Source of the DNA: RGIG9608 sp045612365
Lineage (GTDB): Bacteria > Bacteroidota > Bacteroidia > Bacteroidales > Paludibacteraceae
Assembly (NCBI GenBank): GCA_045612365.1
Contig: JAZKYY010000016.1
Location: 124,001 to 188,000 of the forward strand
Direction of reading: 5' to 3'
Length of the DNA stretch: 64,000 nt
Below, in pieces: positions 25,394 to 34,730 of the stretch. The notes under the pieces are model-generated. The model made no database searches. It had not been told where the DNA came from and saw only the letters and a program-made list of their open reading frames with translations. The translations under genes were made by a program, and so were the position numbers. Every line of letters begins with the position of its first letter. Within the stretch, counting starts at the first letter, position 1.

Positions 25394-26683
25394 ATGAATA
25401 AAACAAAAAATCCTATTAGTTGGGTGCCTAGTGTATATTTTGCAATGGGTTTGCCGTTTATCGCACTCAATTTGGTGTCGGTTATTATGTTTAAGGATTT
25501 GGGCGTGAGCGAAGCAAAAATCACGTTTTGGACTTCGTTGCTTACTCTTCCTTATACACTAAAGTTTCTTTGGAGTCCGTTGCTCGAAATCTACGGAACT
25601 AAAAAATCGTTTGTTGTAGTAACACAGTTGCTCTCGGGTATTTGCTTCGGTTTGGTGGCGTTTTCGTTGCCTTTGCCAAGTTATTTTTCGTTTGCCATAG
25701 CCATAATGGCGGTGATTGGCTTCAGCGGAGCAACTCACGACATTGCAACCGATGGCATTTACCTCGAAGCGCTTGATAAGGACACGCAAGCTCGTTACAT
25801 TGGTTGGCAAGGAGCGTTTTATAATTTGGCTAAAGTGCTTGCCAATGGTGGTTTGGTGTGGTTGGCAGGCGTGTTGATGTCCAACATGAAAGCCACTTAT
25901 GGCCAAGCAGATGCAGCAATGTATGCTTGGATGATAATTATGGGAATTCTTGGCGTATTGCTTATCGCATTGTCGGTTTATCACTTTTTTGCACTTCCTG
26001 CAACAAAGAAAAATACTTCGGCTGGTTCGTTTTCCGACAGTATGGTGGATTTGTGGAACGTGATTAAGGCGTTTTTTACAAAGAAGTATATCGTATTTTA
26101 CCTGTTCTTTATTGTTTGCTATCGTTTGACCGAAGGTTTTGCCATTAAAATGGTGCCACTTTTCCTAAAAGCATCGTTGGCTGATGGCGGTTTGGCTCTA
26201 TCGAATGAAACCATTGGTCTTATCTACGGAACACTTGGCACAATTGCCTTTATCGTTGGATCGATTTTGGGAGGGTACTATATCGCTCATTTCGGTTTGA
26301 AAAAAGTGTTGTTCTCGTTGATATGCATATTCAATATTCCGTTCATTATTTATTATTTGTTTGCTCTCTATCAACCAGAAAATATCTATATGATAGGTAG
26401 CGGACTTGTGCTTGAGTATTTCTGCTACGGATTTGGATTTGTAGGACTTACGCTATTTATGATGCAACAGATAGCTCCGGGCAAACATTCTATGGCACAC
26501 TATGCCATTGCTTCGGCATTGATGAACTTGGGCGTAATGCTTCCGGGAATGATTTGTGGTTGGGTATTCGAAGACGTGTTGATGGGCAATTACGAATTGT
26601 TTTTCTTGATTGCATTGATTGTATCAATCCCATCGTTCATCCTTACATGGAAAGTGCCTTTTACACATGCAGATAAAGAGTAA
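25394..26683 (+). CDS. Major facilitator superfamily transporter
   Basis: Inner-membrane transporter of 429 residues with about 12 hydrophobic segments. The N-terminus (PISWVPSVYFAMGLPFIALN) and the motif GATHDIATDGIYLEALD resemble the PAT/AmpG-like MFS branch. It is followed after 44 bases by the GH130 phosphorylase, and MFS-GH130 pairs in Bacteroidetes import mannosyl disaccharides for intracellular phosphorolysis, so that is the likely substrate class. Base composition is noticeably higher in GC than the surrounding genes. The exact sugar is not determined. Confidence 0.88.
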   Translation: MNKTKNPISWVPSVYFAMGLPFIALNLVSVIMFKDLGVSEAKITFWTSLLTLPYTLKFLWSPLLEIYGTKKSFVVVTQLLSGICFGLVAFSLPLPSYFSFAIAIMAVIGFSGATHDIATDGIYLEALDKDTQARYIGWQGAFYNLAKVLANGGLVWLAGVLMSNMKATYGQADAAMYAWMIIMGILGVLLIALSVYHFFALPATKKNTSAGSFSDSMVDLWNVIKAFFTKKYIVFYLFFIVCYRLTEGFAIKMVPLFLKASLADGGLALSNETIGLIYGTLGTIAFIVGSILGGYYIAHFGLKKVLFSLICIFNIPFIIYYLFALYQPENIYMIGSGLVLEYFCYGFGFVGLTLFMMQQIAPGKHSMAHYAIASALMNLGVMLPGMICGWVFEDVLMGNYELFFLIALIVSIPSFILTWKVPFTHADKE

Positions 26684-26727
26684 AAATCATAAAAAAATAA
26701 TTAATTACATAAAAACATATTAAAGTT

Positions 26728-27708
26728 ATGAGTATTGATCTAAAAAAACAAATGCCTTGGGAAGATCGCCCAGTAGGCTGTAGCGACCCAATGTGGCGTT
26801 ATTCTAAAAATCCAGTTATTGGACGTTATCAAATTCCTTCGTCGAATAGTATTTTCAATAGTGCAGTAGTGCCTTTCGAAGATGGTTACGCTGGAGTTTT
26901 CCGTTGCGACAACAAATCGGTGCAAATGAATATTTTTGCAGGTTTCAGTAAAGATGGTATCAATTGGGACATTAATCACGACCCAATCGTGTTCAAAGCC
27001 GGAAATACTGAAATGATTGAGTCTGATTACAAATACGACCCTCGTGTAACTTGGATCGAAGACCGCTACTGGATTACTTGGTGCAATGGCTATCACGGAC
27101 CTACTATTGGTATTGCTTATACGTTCGATTTTAAAGAGTTTTTTCAATGCGAAAATGCATTTCTTCCATTCAATAGAAATGGTGTGCTTTTCCCAGAAAA
27201 AATCAATGGAAAATATGCAATGTTGAGCCGTCCGAGCGACAATGGTCATACTCCATTTGGTGATATTTATTTGAGTTATTCACCAGATATGAAATATTGG
27301 GGAGAGCATCGTTGCTTGATGAAAGTTACTCCATTTGAGCAAAGTGCTTGGCAATGTACAAAAATTGGTGCGGGTAGTGTGCCTATCAAAACCGACGAAG
27401 GTTGGTTGATGTTCTATCATGGCGTTATCAACACTTGCAACGGATTCCGCTATTCGATGGGCGCAGTGGTGTTGGATAAAGATAATCCAGAAAAAGTACT
27501 CTACCGTACGCAAGATTATTTGTTGGCTCCAGCAGCTCCATACGAATTGGCTGGCGATGTACCTAACGTGGTGTTCCCATGTGCTGCTCTTTGCGATGGT
27601 GAGCGTGTAGCAGTTTATTATGGTGCAGCTGACACTGTAGTTGGCATGGCTTTTGGTTATGTAAAAGATATTATCGAGTTTGCAAAAAAACGTAACGTAG
27701 TGAAATAA
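26728..27708 (+). CDS. Glycoside hydrolase family 130 mannoside phosphorylase
   Basis: Cytosolic inverting phosphorylase of 326 residues that cleaves a beta-mannoside with phosphate to give mannose 1-phosphate. A five-bladed propeller is implied by repeats such as [58 protein letters not shown] and [13 protein letters not shown]. The proton-donor Asp is expected in the [11 protein letters not shown] region. Size and motifs fit the short GH130 group acting on mannooligosaccharides or mannosyl-N-acetylglucosamine. No epimerase or SusC/D is adjacent. Context with the MFS gene supports cytosolic disaccharide use. Confidence 0.92.
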   Translation: MSIDLKKQMPWEDRPVGCSDPMWRYSKNPVIGRYQIPSSNSIFNSAVVPFEDGYAGVFRCDNKSVQMNIFAGFSKDGINWDINHDPIVFKAGNTEMIESDYKYDPRVTWIEDRYWITWCNGYHGPTIGIAYTFDFKEFFQCENAFLPFNRNGVLFPEKINGKYAMLSRPSDNGHTPFGDIYLSYSPDMKYWGEHRCLMKVTPFEQSAWQCTKIGAGSVPIKTDEGWLMFYHGVINTCNGFRYSMGAVVLDKDNPEKVLYRTQDYLLAPAAPYELAGDVPNVVFPCAALCDGERVAVYYGAADTVVGMAFGYVKDIIEFAKKRNVVK

Positions 27709-27734
27709 AACAAACTATAAAAAATATTTTTCTG

Positions 27735-29012
27735 ATGAAAAGAAGACCAGAAACACTTTGTGTTCAGGCAGGTTACGAACCTAAAAAAGGAGAACCACGC
27801 GTTGTTCCTATTTACCAGAGCACAACCTTTAAATACGAAACGAGTGAGCAAATGGCAGATTTGTTCGATTTGAAGGCAGAGGGGTATTTTTATACTCGTT
27901 TGCAAAATCCAACAAACGATGTAGTTGCTAAAAAAATTGCAGAACTAGAAGGTGGTGTGGCAGCAATGCTTACTTCTTCTGGTCAGGCGGGTTCTTTCTA
28001 CTCAATATTCAATATTTGTGAAGCAGGCGACCATTTTGTTTCTTCATCAACCATTTATGGAGGAACGTTCAACTTGTTTGCTGTAACAATGAAGAAACTT
28101 GGCATAGAGTGTACGTTTGTTGATCCTGATGCAAGCGAAGAGGAAATACAAAAAGCATTTCGCCCGAACACAAAAGCTTTGTTTGGAGAAACTATTGCAA
28201 ATCCGGTGCTAAATGTGCTTGATATTGAGAAATTTGCTCGCATTGCGCATAAAAATGGAGTTCCTCTTGTTATTGACAATACGTTTGCAACTCCTATCAA
28301 TTGTCGTCCATTTGAGTTTGGAGCTGATATAGTGATTCATTCCACTACGAAGTATATGGACGGACATGCAACGTCGGTAGGGGGATGTATAGTGGATTCA
28401 GGAAACTTTGATTGGGAAGCACACCATGATAAGTTCAAAGGATTGACTGAACCAGACGAATCTTATCACGGATTGGCTTATAGTAGCGCATTTGGCAAAG
28501 GAGCATACATCACTAAAGCTACAGCTCAGTTGATGCGTGATTTGGGCTCTATTCCATCGCCTCACAATGCATTTTTACTTAATATTGGTTTGGAAACTTT
28601 GCATTTGCGTATGCCTCGCCATTGCGAAAATGCACAAAAAGTTGCTGAATATTTAGAGAAAAATGAAAAAGTAGCTTGGGTAAATTATAGCGGTCTTCCT
28701 TCGAATAAATACTATGAGTTGGCTCAAAAACAATTTACTAACGGACAATCGTGTGGTGTGGTAACTTTTGGATTGAAAGGAGGAAGAGAAGTTGCAACAA
28801 GATTTATGGATAACCTAAAACTTTGTTGTATAGCTACTCACGTAGCCGATGCACGTACTTGTGTGCTTCATCCTGCTTCGCATACGCATCGTCAGTTGAG
28901 TGACGAGCAGTTGGTTTCGGCAGGCGTGAAACCTGATTTGATTCGTTTCTCTGTTGGCATAGAAAATGCTGAAGACATCATTGCCGACATAGAACAAGCA
29001 CTAAACGCTTAA
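27735..29012 (+). CDS. metY: O-acetylhomoserine sulfhydrylase
   Basis: PLP enzyme of the Cys/Met metabolism family that makes homocysteine from O-acetylhomoserine and sulfide; 425 residues. Typical signatures: ETLCVQAGYEP at the N-terminus, TSSGQAGSFYSIFNI, LVIDNTFATP, and the Schiff-base lysine in DIVIHSTTKYMDGH near residue 209. DARTCVLHPASHTHRQLS near the end is characteristic. It lies 26 bases after the GH130 gene and 12 before the antiporter, so it may be read through from upstream. Confidence 0.94.
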   Translation: MKRRPETLCVQAGYEPKKGEPRVVPIYQSTTFKYETSEQMADLFDLKAEGYFYTRLQNPTNDVVAKKIAELEGGVAAMLTSSGQAGSFYSIFNICEAGDHFVSSSTIYGGTFNLFAVTMKKLGIECTFVDPDASEEEIQKAFRPNTKALFGETIANPVLNVLDIEKFARIAHKNGVPLVIDNTFATPINCRPFEFGADIVIHSTTKYMDGHATSVGGCIVDSGNFDWEAHHDKFKGLTEPDESYHGLAYSSAFGKGAYITKATAQLMRDLGSIPSPHNAFLLNIGLETLHLRMPRHCENAQKVAEYLEKNEKVAWVNYSGLPSNKYYELAQKQFTNGQSCGVVTFGLKGGREVATRFMDNLKLCCIATHVADARTCVLHPASHTHRQLSDEQLVSAGVKPDLIRFSVGIENAEDIIADIEQALNA

Positions 29013-29024
29013 AATAGAAGCAAA

Positions 29025-31085
29025 ATGAGCGAATCAAATATTTTGAGCAATATCAAAAACTTTTTTCATCTACCATTTGAAGATCCGATAATGGTTTTTC
29101 TTTTGGTGTTGCTCATTATATTGTTTTCGCCATTACTTTTTCGCAAAATTAAACTTCATTACATTATAGGACTGATATTAGCAGGAGTGCTAGTTGGTCC
29201 TCATGGATTTAATTTGCTTGCTTATGATAGGAGTTTTGAACTCTTAGGTAAAGTGGGAGTGCTTTACATAATGTTTCTAGCAGGTTTGGAGCTAGACATA
29301 AAAGAGTTCAATGCCAACAAAGAGAAAAGTTTGTTGTTTGGTGTGTTTACTTTCTTGTTGCCATTTGTTTTTGGCTTCCCTATATGTCATTATTTGTTGG
29401 GTTATAGTGTTCCAACAAGTCTTTTGGTAGCAGGAATGTTTTCTACGCATACACTTATTTCTTATCCTATTGTTAGCAATTTGAATTTGTCAAAAAATAA
29501 GGCAGTAACGGCGAGTGTGGGTGGAACAATTTTCACTGATACAGCCGTTTTGCTTATTTTGGCAGTTGTAATGAATCAAGCTAAAAATGCCACAGAGAGC
29601 ATGTTTTGGCTTTGGATGGGAATATCCATTTTGCTTTTTTTGATATTTATTTTCTTCTTCATACCAATTCTTTCAAAATGGTTTTTTGAACGATTTGAAA
29701 ATGAAAAAAGACTGCATTATATCTATGTTTTAAGCATAATGCTTCTTTCTGCATTTGTCTCTGAATTATGTGGATTGGAGGGAATTATTGGCTCTTTCTT
29801 TGCAGGTTTGATCTTAAATAGGTTTATTCCACATTCTTCGGCCTTAATGAACAGAATAGAGTTTATTGGCAATTCTCTTTTTATTCCTATCTTCTTGATA
29901 TCGGTGGGGATGCTAGTGAACATAAAAGTTATTTTCAGCGGTTACCAGTCCATTATTATTGCATTAGTTTTGTCGGTAGTTGCTATAGGAAGCAAGTGGT
30001 TGGCTGCTTGGATTACTCAAGTTTGTTTGCGTTTTACTAAAAATCAGCGTAATTTGATTTTTGGACTTACTTCGTCGCATGCTGCAGCGACTTTGGCAGT
30101 TATTATGTCGGGCTATTCTATAGGTATTATTGATGAGAATATACTGAATGCAACCATTGTAATTATTTTACTAAGTTGTATTGTGTCATCTGTTGTAACT
30201 CAAAAAGCAGGAGAGAGGGTACAAAAAGATGAATTGGAAAATAAGCCCAAAGAAGATCTTCAACAGAAACGTATTCTGATAGCTCTCGCAAATCCTAAAA
30301 GTGTTCAAAATTTGATTGAAACAGCTCTTTTGATGACGAGATCGTCAAAAAAAGAACCACTTTATGCGCTTAATATTATCGATGACCAAGATGCTTCGGT
30401 TTCACAAGTACGTAAAGGGCAACAATTGCTCGAAGAAGCAGAAAAAATTGCAGCAGCAAGCGATAATCGTTTGAGAACAATTACTCGTTATGATACGGAT
30501 GTTGCTTCTGGAATTTTGCACACGGCCAAAGAAAACCAAGTAACCGATGTTATTTTAGGAATTTCTAATCAAGCGGCAGGAAGTATTTTCTTGGAAAAGA
30601 TAAATGAAAAAATTCAAAAAGATTCTGAATTGAATATTTTTGTTTTGAAAAATAATAAGCCCATAAACACACAGAAACGTGTGCTTGTGGCAATTCCTGA
30701 AAATGCAGAAAAAGAGATTGGCTTTTTACCTACGTTATACCGTATTTGTAAATTGGTGAATCAATTGGAGGCTAAAATTATTTTCCACGCAAGTAGTAGT
30801 ACAATAGATTTTTTGAAAACAACTATCAAGAAAAATAAAATGTCTGTTTCGGCTGAGTTTCGAGAACTTGCTCAGTGGGAAGATTTCTTGATGTTGCGAA
30901 AGTATTTAAAAGAAAAAGACTTACTTGTTATTTATCAAACAAGAAAAGGAGCAATTTCTTATCATCAATTGTTTGAGAAAATTCCTTACTACTTGAAAAA
31001 ATTCTTTGAAAACTCGGGGGTTATTTTGGTTTATCCTCAACAAAAAGAGATAGATTCATCGTCTCAAAATTTATTGCACTTATAA
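29025..31085 (+). CDS. CPA2-family cation:proton antiporter with universal stress protein-like domain
   Basis: Inner-membrane antiporter of 686 residues. About 12 membrane segments span residues 20-400 (for example LHYIIGLILAGVLVGPHGF and VLYIMFLAGLELDIKEF, the Kef/NapA-type LAGLELD motif). The remaining 280 residues are cytosolic, with two USP-like segments (KRILIALANPKSVQNLIETA, then KRVLVAIPENAEKEIGFL). No RCK/TrkA domain is present. It probably exchanges Na+ or K+ for protons; ion specificity is not readable. Confidence 0.9.
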   Translation: MSESNILSNIKNFFHLPFEDPIMVFLLVLLIILFSPLLFRKIKLHYIIGLILAGVLVGPHGFNLLAYDRSFELLGKVGVLYIMFLAGLELDIKEFNANKEKSLLFGVFTFLLPFVFGFPICHYLLGYSVPTSLLVAGMFSTHTLISYPIVSNLNLSKNKAVTASVGGTIFTDTAVLLILAVVMNQAKNATESMFWLWMGISILLFLIFIFFFIPILSKWFFERFENEKRLHYIYVLSIMLLSAFVSELCGLEGIIGSFFAGLILNRFIPHSSALMNRIEFIGNSLFIPIFLISVGMLVNIKVIFSGYQSIIIALVLSVVAIGSKWLAAWITQVCLRFTKNQRNLIFGLTSSHAAATLAVIMSGYSIGIIDENILNATIVIILLSCIVSSVVTQKAGERVQKDELENKPKEDLQQKRILIALANPKSVQNLIETALLMTRSSKKEPLYALNIIDDQDASVSQVRKGQQLLEEAEKIAAASDNRLRTITRYDTDVASGILHTAKENQVTDVILGISNQAAGSIFLEKINEKIQKDSELNIFVLKNNKPINTQKRVLVAIPENAEKEIGFLPTLYRICKLVNQLEAKIIFHASSSTIDFLKTTIKKNKMSVSAEFRELAQWEDFLMLRKYLKEKDLLVIYQTRKGAISYHQLFEKIPYYLKKFFENSGVILVYPQQKEIDSSSQNLLHL

Positions 31086-31097
31086 AGAAAAAGATTT

Positions 31098-31526
31098 ATG
31101 ACAATAGACGAAAAACAACAAGAAATAATAGAAGATTTTTCTTCTTTGGAAGATTGGATGGATAGATATGCGATGCTCATTGAACTTGGCAATTCGCTTT
31201 TGCCATTGGCAGAAGAACATAAAACCCCTCAAAACATTATTGAAGGTTGTCAGAGTAGAGTGTGGTTGCATGCAACTTACAATGATGGTAAAGTGATTTT
31301 TGAAGGAGAAAGTGATGCTGTTCTTGTCAAAGGTTTGGTTTCGTTGCTTATTTCAGTTTATTCTAATCATACTCCGAGTGAAATTTTAGATTCTGACCTT
31401 TATTTTATAGAAAAGATTGGTTTGAAAGAACATCTTTCTCCTACTCGGTCGAATGGTTTGGTGGCTATGGTAAAGCAAATGCGCCTATATGCCTTAGCAT
31501 TCAAAACAAAAGAACAAAACGCTTAG
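31098..31526 (+). CDS. SufE-family sulfur acceptor protein
   Basis: Sulfur acceptor that stimulates the cysteine desulfurase SufS in iron-sulfur cluster assembly; 142 residues. The reactive Cys lies in IIEGCQSRVWLHA (Cys52 region), and the DAVLVKGLVSLLIS and EKIGLKEHLSPTRSNG motifs are diagnostic. No other suf gene is adjacent. It starts 12 bases after the antiporter gene and is likely in the same transcript. Confidence 0.94.
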   Translation: MTIDEKQQEIIEDFSSLEDWMDRYAMLIELGNSLLPLAEEHKTPQNIIEGCQSRVWLHATYNDGKVIFEGESDAVLVKGLVSLLISVYSNHTPSEILDSDLYFIEKIGLKEHLSPTRSNGLVAMVKQMRLYALAFKTKEQNA

Positions 31527-31540
31527 TAAGACAATTTTTT

Positions 31541-33007
31541 TTGAAAAAACGGGTGAAATATTGTTTTCTTTTTCTTGTTTTAATTCTTTTCTATTCCTGT
31601 GTAGATGAGAGTTTTACAACGGATGCTGACAAGCAACTGAGTTTTTCTGCGACAACGCTCAGTTTTGATACTATTTTCAGTTCAGTACCATCTCCTACAA
31701 AAACATTCAAAGTCTATAACCGAAATAAAAAGGCACTAAAAATCTCATCGCTTGAATTGGAAAAAGGTCAGGATTCGTATTTCCGAATAAATGTAGATGG
31801 CACTATTCCTCCTCCAGAAAATTACATTCAAGACGTTGTGCTGAAGTCAAATGATAGTCTTTATGTATTTGTGGAAGTAACTGTTGATGAGCAAAATAGC
31901 AATATGTTGACATTTATTGAAGATGCTATAATTTTTACAGTAAACAATCAGCAACAAAAGGTTTCTCTTACTGCTCATAGTCAGGATGTGGTAGTTTTTA
32001 ATAAGAAAATAATCGACAACGATACTGTTTTTGCTGCAGATAAACCCTATTTAATATACAATTATCTAAGAATTGCAGAAGGAAAAACTCTTACTTTGGA
32101 GCCCGGAGTAAAACTTTACTTTCATCAAGGGGCAGATTTGCAGGTTGGGGGGAATTTAGTTGCCGTAGGGACTTATGAAAATCCTATTTCTTTGCGTGGT
32201 GATCGACTTGATAAAATAAATGATTCGGCAGAAACTCCTTATGCTTATTTGCCAGGTCAGTGGGGAAGTGTTTATTTGGAATGGGAAAATGGATATCATG
32301 AAATAAGAAATGTTTCTATTTCGGGAGCAACAAATGGAGTTTTAATTTCTGGTTCTACTATAAATCGCCCGAAACTAGAGATGGAGAATACTTCCATCCA
32401 TTCTTGCCAACTCAATGGCATATATGCAAAAAATGCAGATATAAGCGTTGTAAATACAGAAATCTCTAATTGTGGAAAAATCTGTTTTAATATCAATGGA
32501 GGAAATACATCAGCTACGCATTGTACGTTTGCTAATTATTACGAATGGGGTGGAATGGATGAAAAGTTAGCCGTTTCAATATCTAATTACAAAACTGATG
32601 CAAGTTGGAATAATTTTTTGCCTGTTTATTCTGCTGTTTTTCAGAATTGTATTATAGCAGGAAATCAGAAAAATGAATTAGAATTGAAACAAGATACAAC
32701 GTTAAAAACTAGTAATGTTTTTAATATTTATTTTGACCATTGCTACATAAAATCAGAAGAAATGAAAGGCTCTGATTTTAAAGATAATATATTTTCAAGT
32801 ACTTTGTCTTCGGATGAAAAGCTGTTCAAGAATACGTCTATTTCTGATATTAAAACTACTGGTTATTACGATTTTACTTTGCACAATAATTCAGTTGTTC
32901 GGAATAAAGCTAATAGCAAAGTTTCTGAATTATATGATTCCGATAAGAATAATTACAATCGCTTTGCCGATGGGAAACCTGATATTGGTGCGTATGAATA
33001 TCATTAA
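31541..33007 (+). CDS. Lipoprotein with right-handed parallel beta-helix
   Basis: Outer-membrane or surface lipoprotein of 488 residues. The lipobox ends at Cys near residue 20 (LFYSC). An N-terminal beta-sandwich region (about 30-160; FDTIFSSVPSPTKTFKVYN) is followed by a parallel beta-helix (about 180-400) with repeats such as EIRNVSISGATNGVLISGS and SIHSCQLNGIYAKNADISV. It ends DIGAYEY, a common end of such beta-helix proteins. No catalytic residues are identified. The start is TTG at 31541; GTG at 31553 is an alternative that keeps the signal peptide. Confidence 0.82.
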   Translation: MKKRVKYCFLFLVLILFYSCVDESFTTDADKQLSFSATTLSFDTIFSSVPSPTKTFKVYNRNKKALKISSLELEKGQDSYFRINVDGTIPPPENYIQDVVLKSNDSLYVFVEVTVDEQNSNMLTFIEDAIIFTVNNQQQKVSLTAHSQDVVVFNKKIIDNDTVFAADKPYLIYNYLRIAEGKTLTLEPGVKLYFHQGADLQVGGNLVAVGTYENPISLRGDRLDKINDSAETPYAYLPGQWGSVYLEWENGYHEIRNVSISGATNGVLISGSTINRPKLEMENTSIHSCQLNGIYAKNADISVVNTEISNCGKICFNINGGNTSATHCTFANYYEWGGMDEKLAVSISNYKTDASWNNFLPVYSAVFQNCIIAGNQKNELELKQDTTLKTSNVFNIYFDHCYIKSEEMKGSDFKDNIFSSTLSSDEKLFKNTSISDIKTTGYYDFTLHNNSVVRNKANSKVSELYDSDKNNYNRFADGKPDIGAYEYH

Positions 33008-33019
33008 AAATCTCCATTC

Positions 33020-34054
33020 ATGAAAAAACTCTCTATATTATTGATTTTAACGTTGTTTTTTGCATCATATTCGTTTTCACAAACTCAGTTCTCAATTGTA
33101 AGTTACAATGTTGAGAATTTATTTGATTGCGAAAATGATTCAATAACCAATGATGACGAATATACTCCGACAGGAAAACGAGGTTGGGGATATGGGAAAT
33201 ACAAAAACAAATTGGCTCGTATTGCTAAAACCATAACTGCTATTGGGCAAGGGAAACCACCGATTATCATAGGACTTTGTGAAATAGAAAATGCTAAGGT
33301 CTTAAATGATTTGGTGAAATATTCTCCGCTCAAAAATTTTAATTATTCTTTTGTGCATTATGATTCTCCGGACAGAAGAGGCATTGATGTTGGCTTCTTG
33401 TATCAAAAAAATATTTTTAAACCACATTTTTCTCAGCCAATAAAAGTTGTATTTGAGCAAGATCCGAAAGGGAAAACTAGAGATATTCTTCATGTTGCAG
33501 GAACTCTTTTGGGTAAAGATACATTGCATGTATTTGTTTGCCATTTTCCATCGCGTTTGGGAGGCGAATTAGAGTCGGAACACAAAAGGTTAAATGCAGC
33601 ATCTACATTAAAAAATAAAGTTGATAGTATTTTATCTATTAATGAGAAAGCAAATATTGTAATAATGGGTGATTTTAATGACTATCCAGATAACAATAGT
33701 TTAAGAATGGTTCTTGGTGCTACAGACCCCATCTCTGATATTGATTCCAAAAAACTTTATAACTTGTTTTATCAATACCTAGACAATCCAAATATAGGAA
33801 CGCATAAATATGCGGGAGAATGGGGAGTTTTGGATCATATTTTAGTGTCTGGCAATTTATTGAATAGTGAGAATCGGTGGTCTTTAACACGAGAAGATGC
33901 TAAAATATTTGCACCAGATTTTTTATTAGAAGATGATTCTAAAAATTTTGGAAAAAAACCTTTTAGAACGTATATTGGTTATCGTTACAATGATGGTTTT
34001 AGCGATCACCTACCCATATTTATTAAAATAACATATCAAAAAGATGAATTTTAA
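33020..34054 (+). CDS. Exported endonuclease/exonuclease/phosphatase-family protein
   Basis: Metal-dependent phosphodiesterase-fold protein of 344 residues with a signal peptide (first about 20 residues, ending SYSFSQ). Visible motifs: VSYNVENLFDCEND near the N-terminus (Asn ligand), GLCEIENAKVL (Glu metal ligand), VFVCHFPSRLGG, VIMGDFNDYPDNNS (catalytic Asp/Asn) and the terminal SDHLPIF (Asp-His). All catalytic residues of the family are present. The substrate (nucleic acid or phospholipid) is unknown. Its end overlaps the next gene by 11 bases. Confidence 0.9.
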   Translation: MKKLSILLILTLFFASYSFSQTQFSIVSYNVENLFDCENDSITNDDEYTPTGKRGWGYGKYKNKLARIAKTITAIGQGKPPIIIGLCEIENAKVLNDLVKYSPLKNFNYSFVHYDSPDRRGIDVGFLYQKNIFKPHFSQPIKVVFEQDPKGKTRDILHVAGTLLGKDTLHVFVCHFPSRLGGELESEHKRLNAASTLKNKVDSILSINEKANIVIMGDFNDYPDNNSLRMVLGATDPISDIDSKKLYNLFYQYLDNPNIGTHKYAGEWGVLDHILVSGNLLNSENRWSLTREDAKIFAPDFLLEDDSKNFGKKPFRTYIGYRYNDGFSDHLPIFIKITYQKDEF

Positions 34055-34655
34055 CTTTATTGATTTAGTTGAATATATTGGAACTTTTGCTTTTGCAATA
34101 AGCGGTATTCGGATGGCTGCACATCAACGTTTTGACTGGTTTGGAGCCTATGTAGTTGGGTTTGTAACGGCTGTAGGAGGAGGAACGTTGAGAGATCTTC
34201 TGTTGGGAGTTCCACCGTTTTGGATGCATAGTGCTAGTTACTTAATTTGTACTGCAGTAGCTTTTTTGTTGGTTGTTATTTTTAAAAGGCAAATCGAACG
34301 AATTAGCCGAGCGATTTTCATTTTTGATACTATTGGGCTTTGTCTTTTTGTAGTTGTAGGGATTGAAAAAACACTTCTAATGGGAGAATTTCCTTTTTGG
34401 GTTGCAATAATAATGGGTTGTATAACTGGGGCAGCAGGTGGAATTTTTAGAGATATATTCCTCAATATAGAACCACTTATTTTTCGTAAAGAGATCTATG
34501 CATCGGCTTGTGTATTAGGAGGTGTGGTGTATTGGATATGTTCAAGAGTAGGTTTAAATATTATTGTAACACAGGCTTTTACTGCTTTAAGTATATTTCT
34601 AATTCGTTTTATAGCAGTAAAATACAAAATAGGCTTGCCTACAATGAAAGAATAA
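34044..34655 (+). CDS. TRIC-family cation channel (UPF0126)
   Basis: Inner-membrane channel of 203 residues made of two similar halves, each with three membrane segments. The duplicated glycine signature is GFVTAVGGGTLRDLLLG in the first half and GCITGAAGGIFRDIFLN in the second. Bacterial TRIC proteins are homotrimeric monovalent-cation channels. It starts within the last 11 bases of the preceding gene. Confidence 0.93.
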   Translation: MNFNFIDLVEYIGTFAFAISGIRMAAHQRFDWFGAYVVGFVTAVGGGTLRDLLLGVPPFWMHSASYLICTAVAFLLVVIFKRQIERISRAIFIFDTIGLCLFVVVGIEKTLLMGEFPFWVAIIMGCITGAAGGIFRDIFLNIEPLIFRKEIYASACVLGGVVYWICSRVGLNIIVTQAFTALSIFLIRFIAVKYKIGLPTMKE

Positions 34656-34698
34656 ATCTGTTCGACTAAAAAGGTTGCATTCTTCGCCTCAAAACGTT

Positions 34699-34706
34699 AT
34701 CTTTGT
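34699..34706 (+). promoter_or_regulatory. Promoter of the holB-ricT-gldH operon
   Basis: TATCTTTG -7 element with GTTG at 34674-34677, spacing 21 bases, 24 bases before the ATG of holB. It is followed by six closely packed genes. Confidence 0.7.
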
Positions 34707-34730
34707 GAGTTGTTTTGATGAGATATAAGA

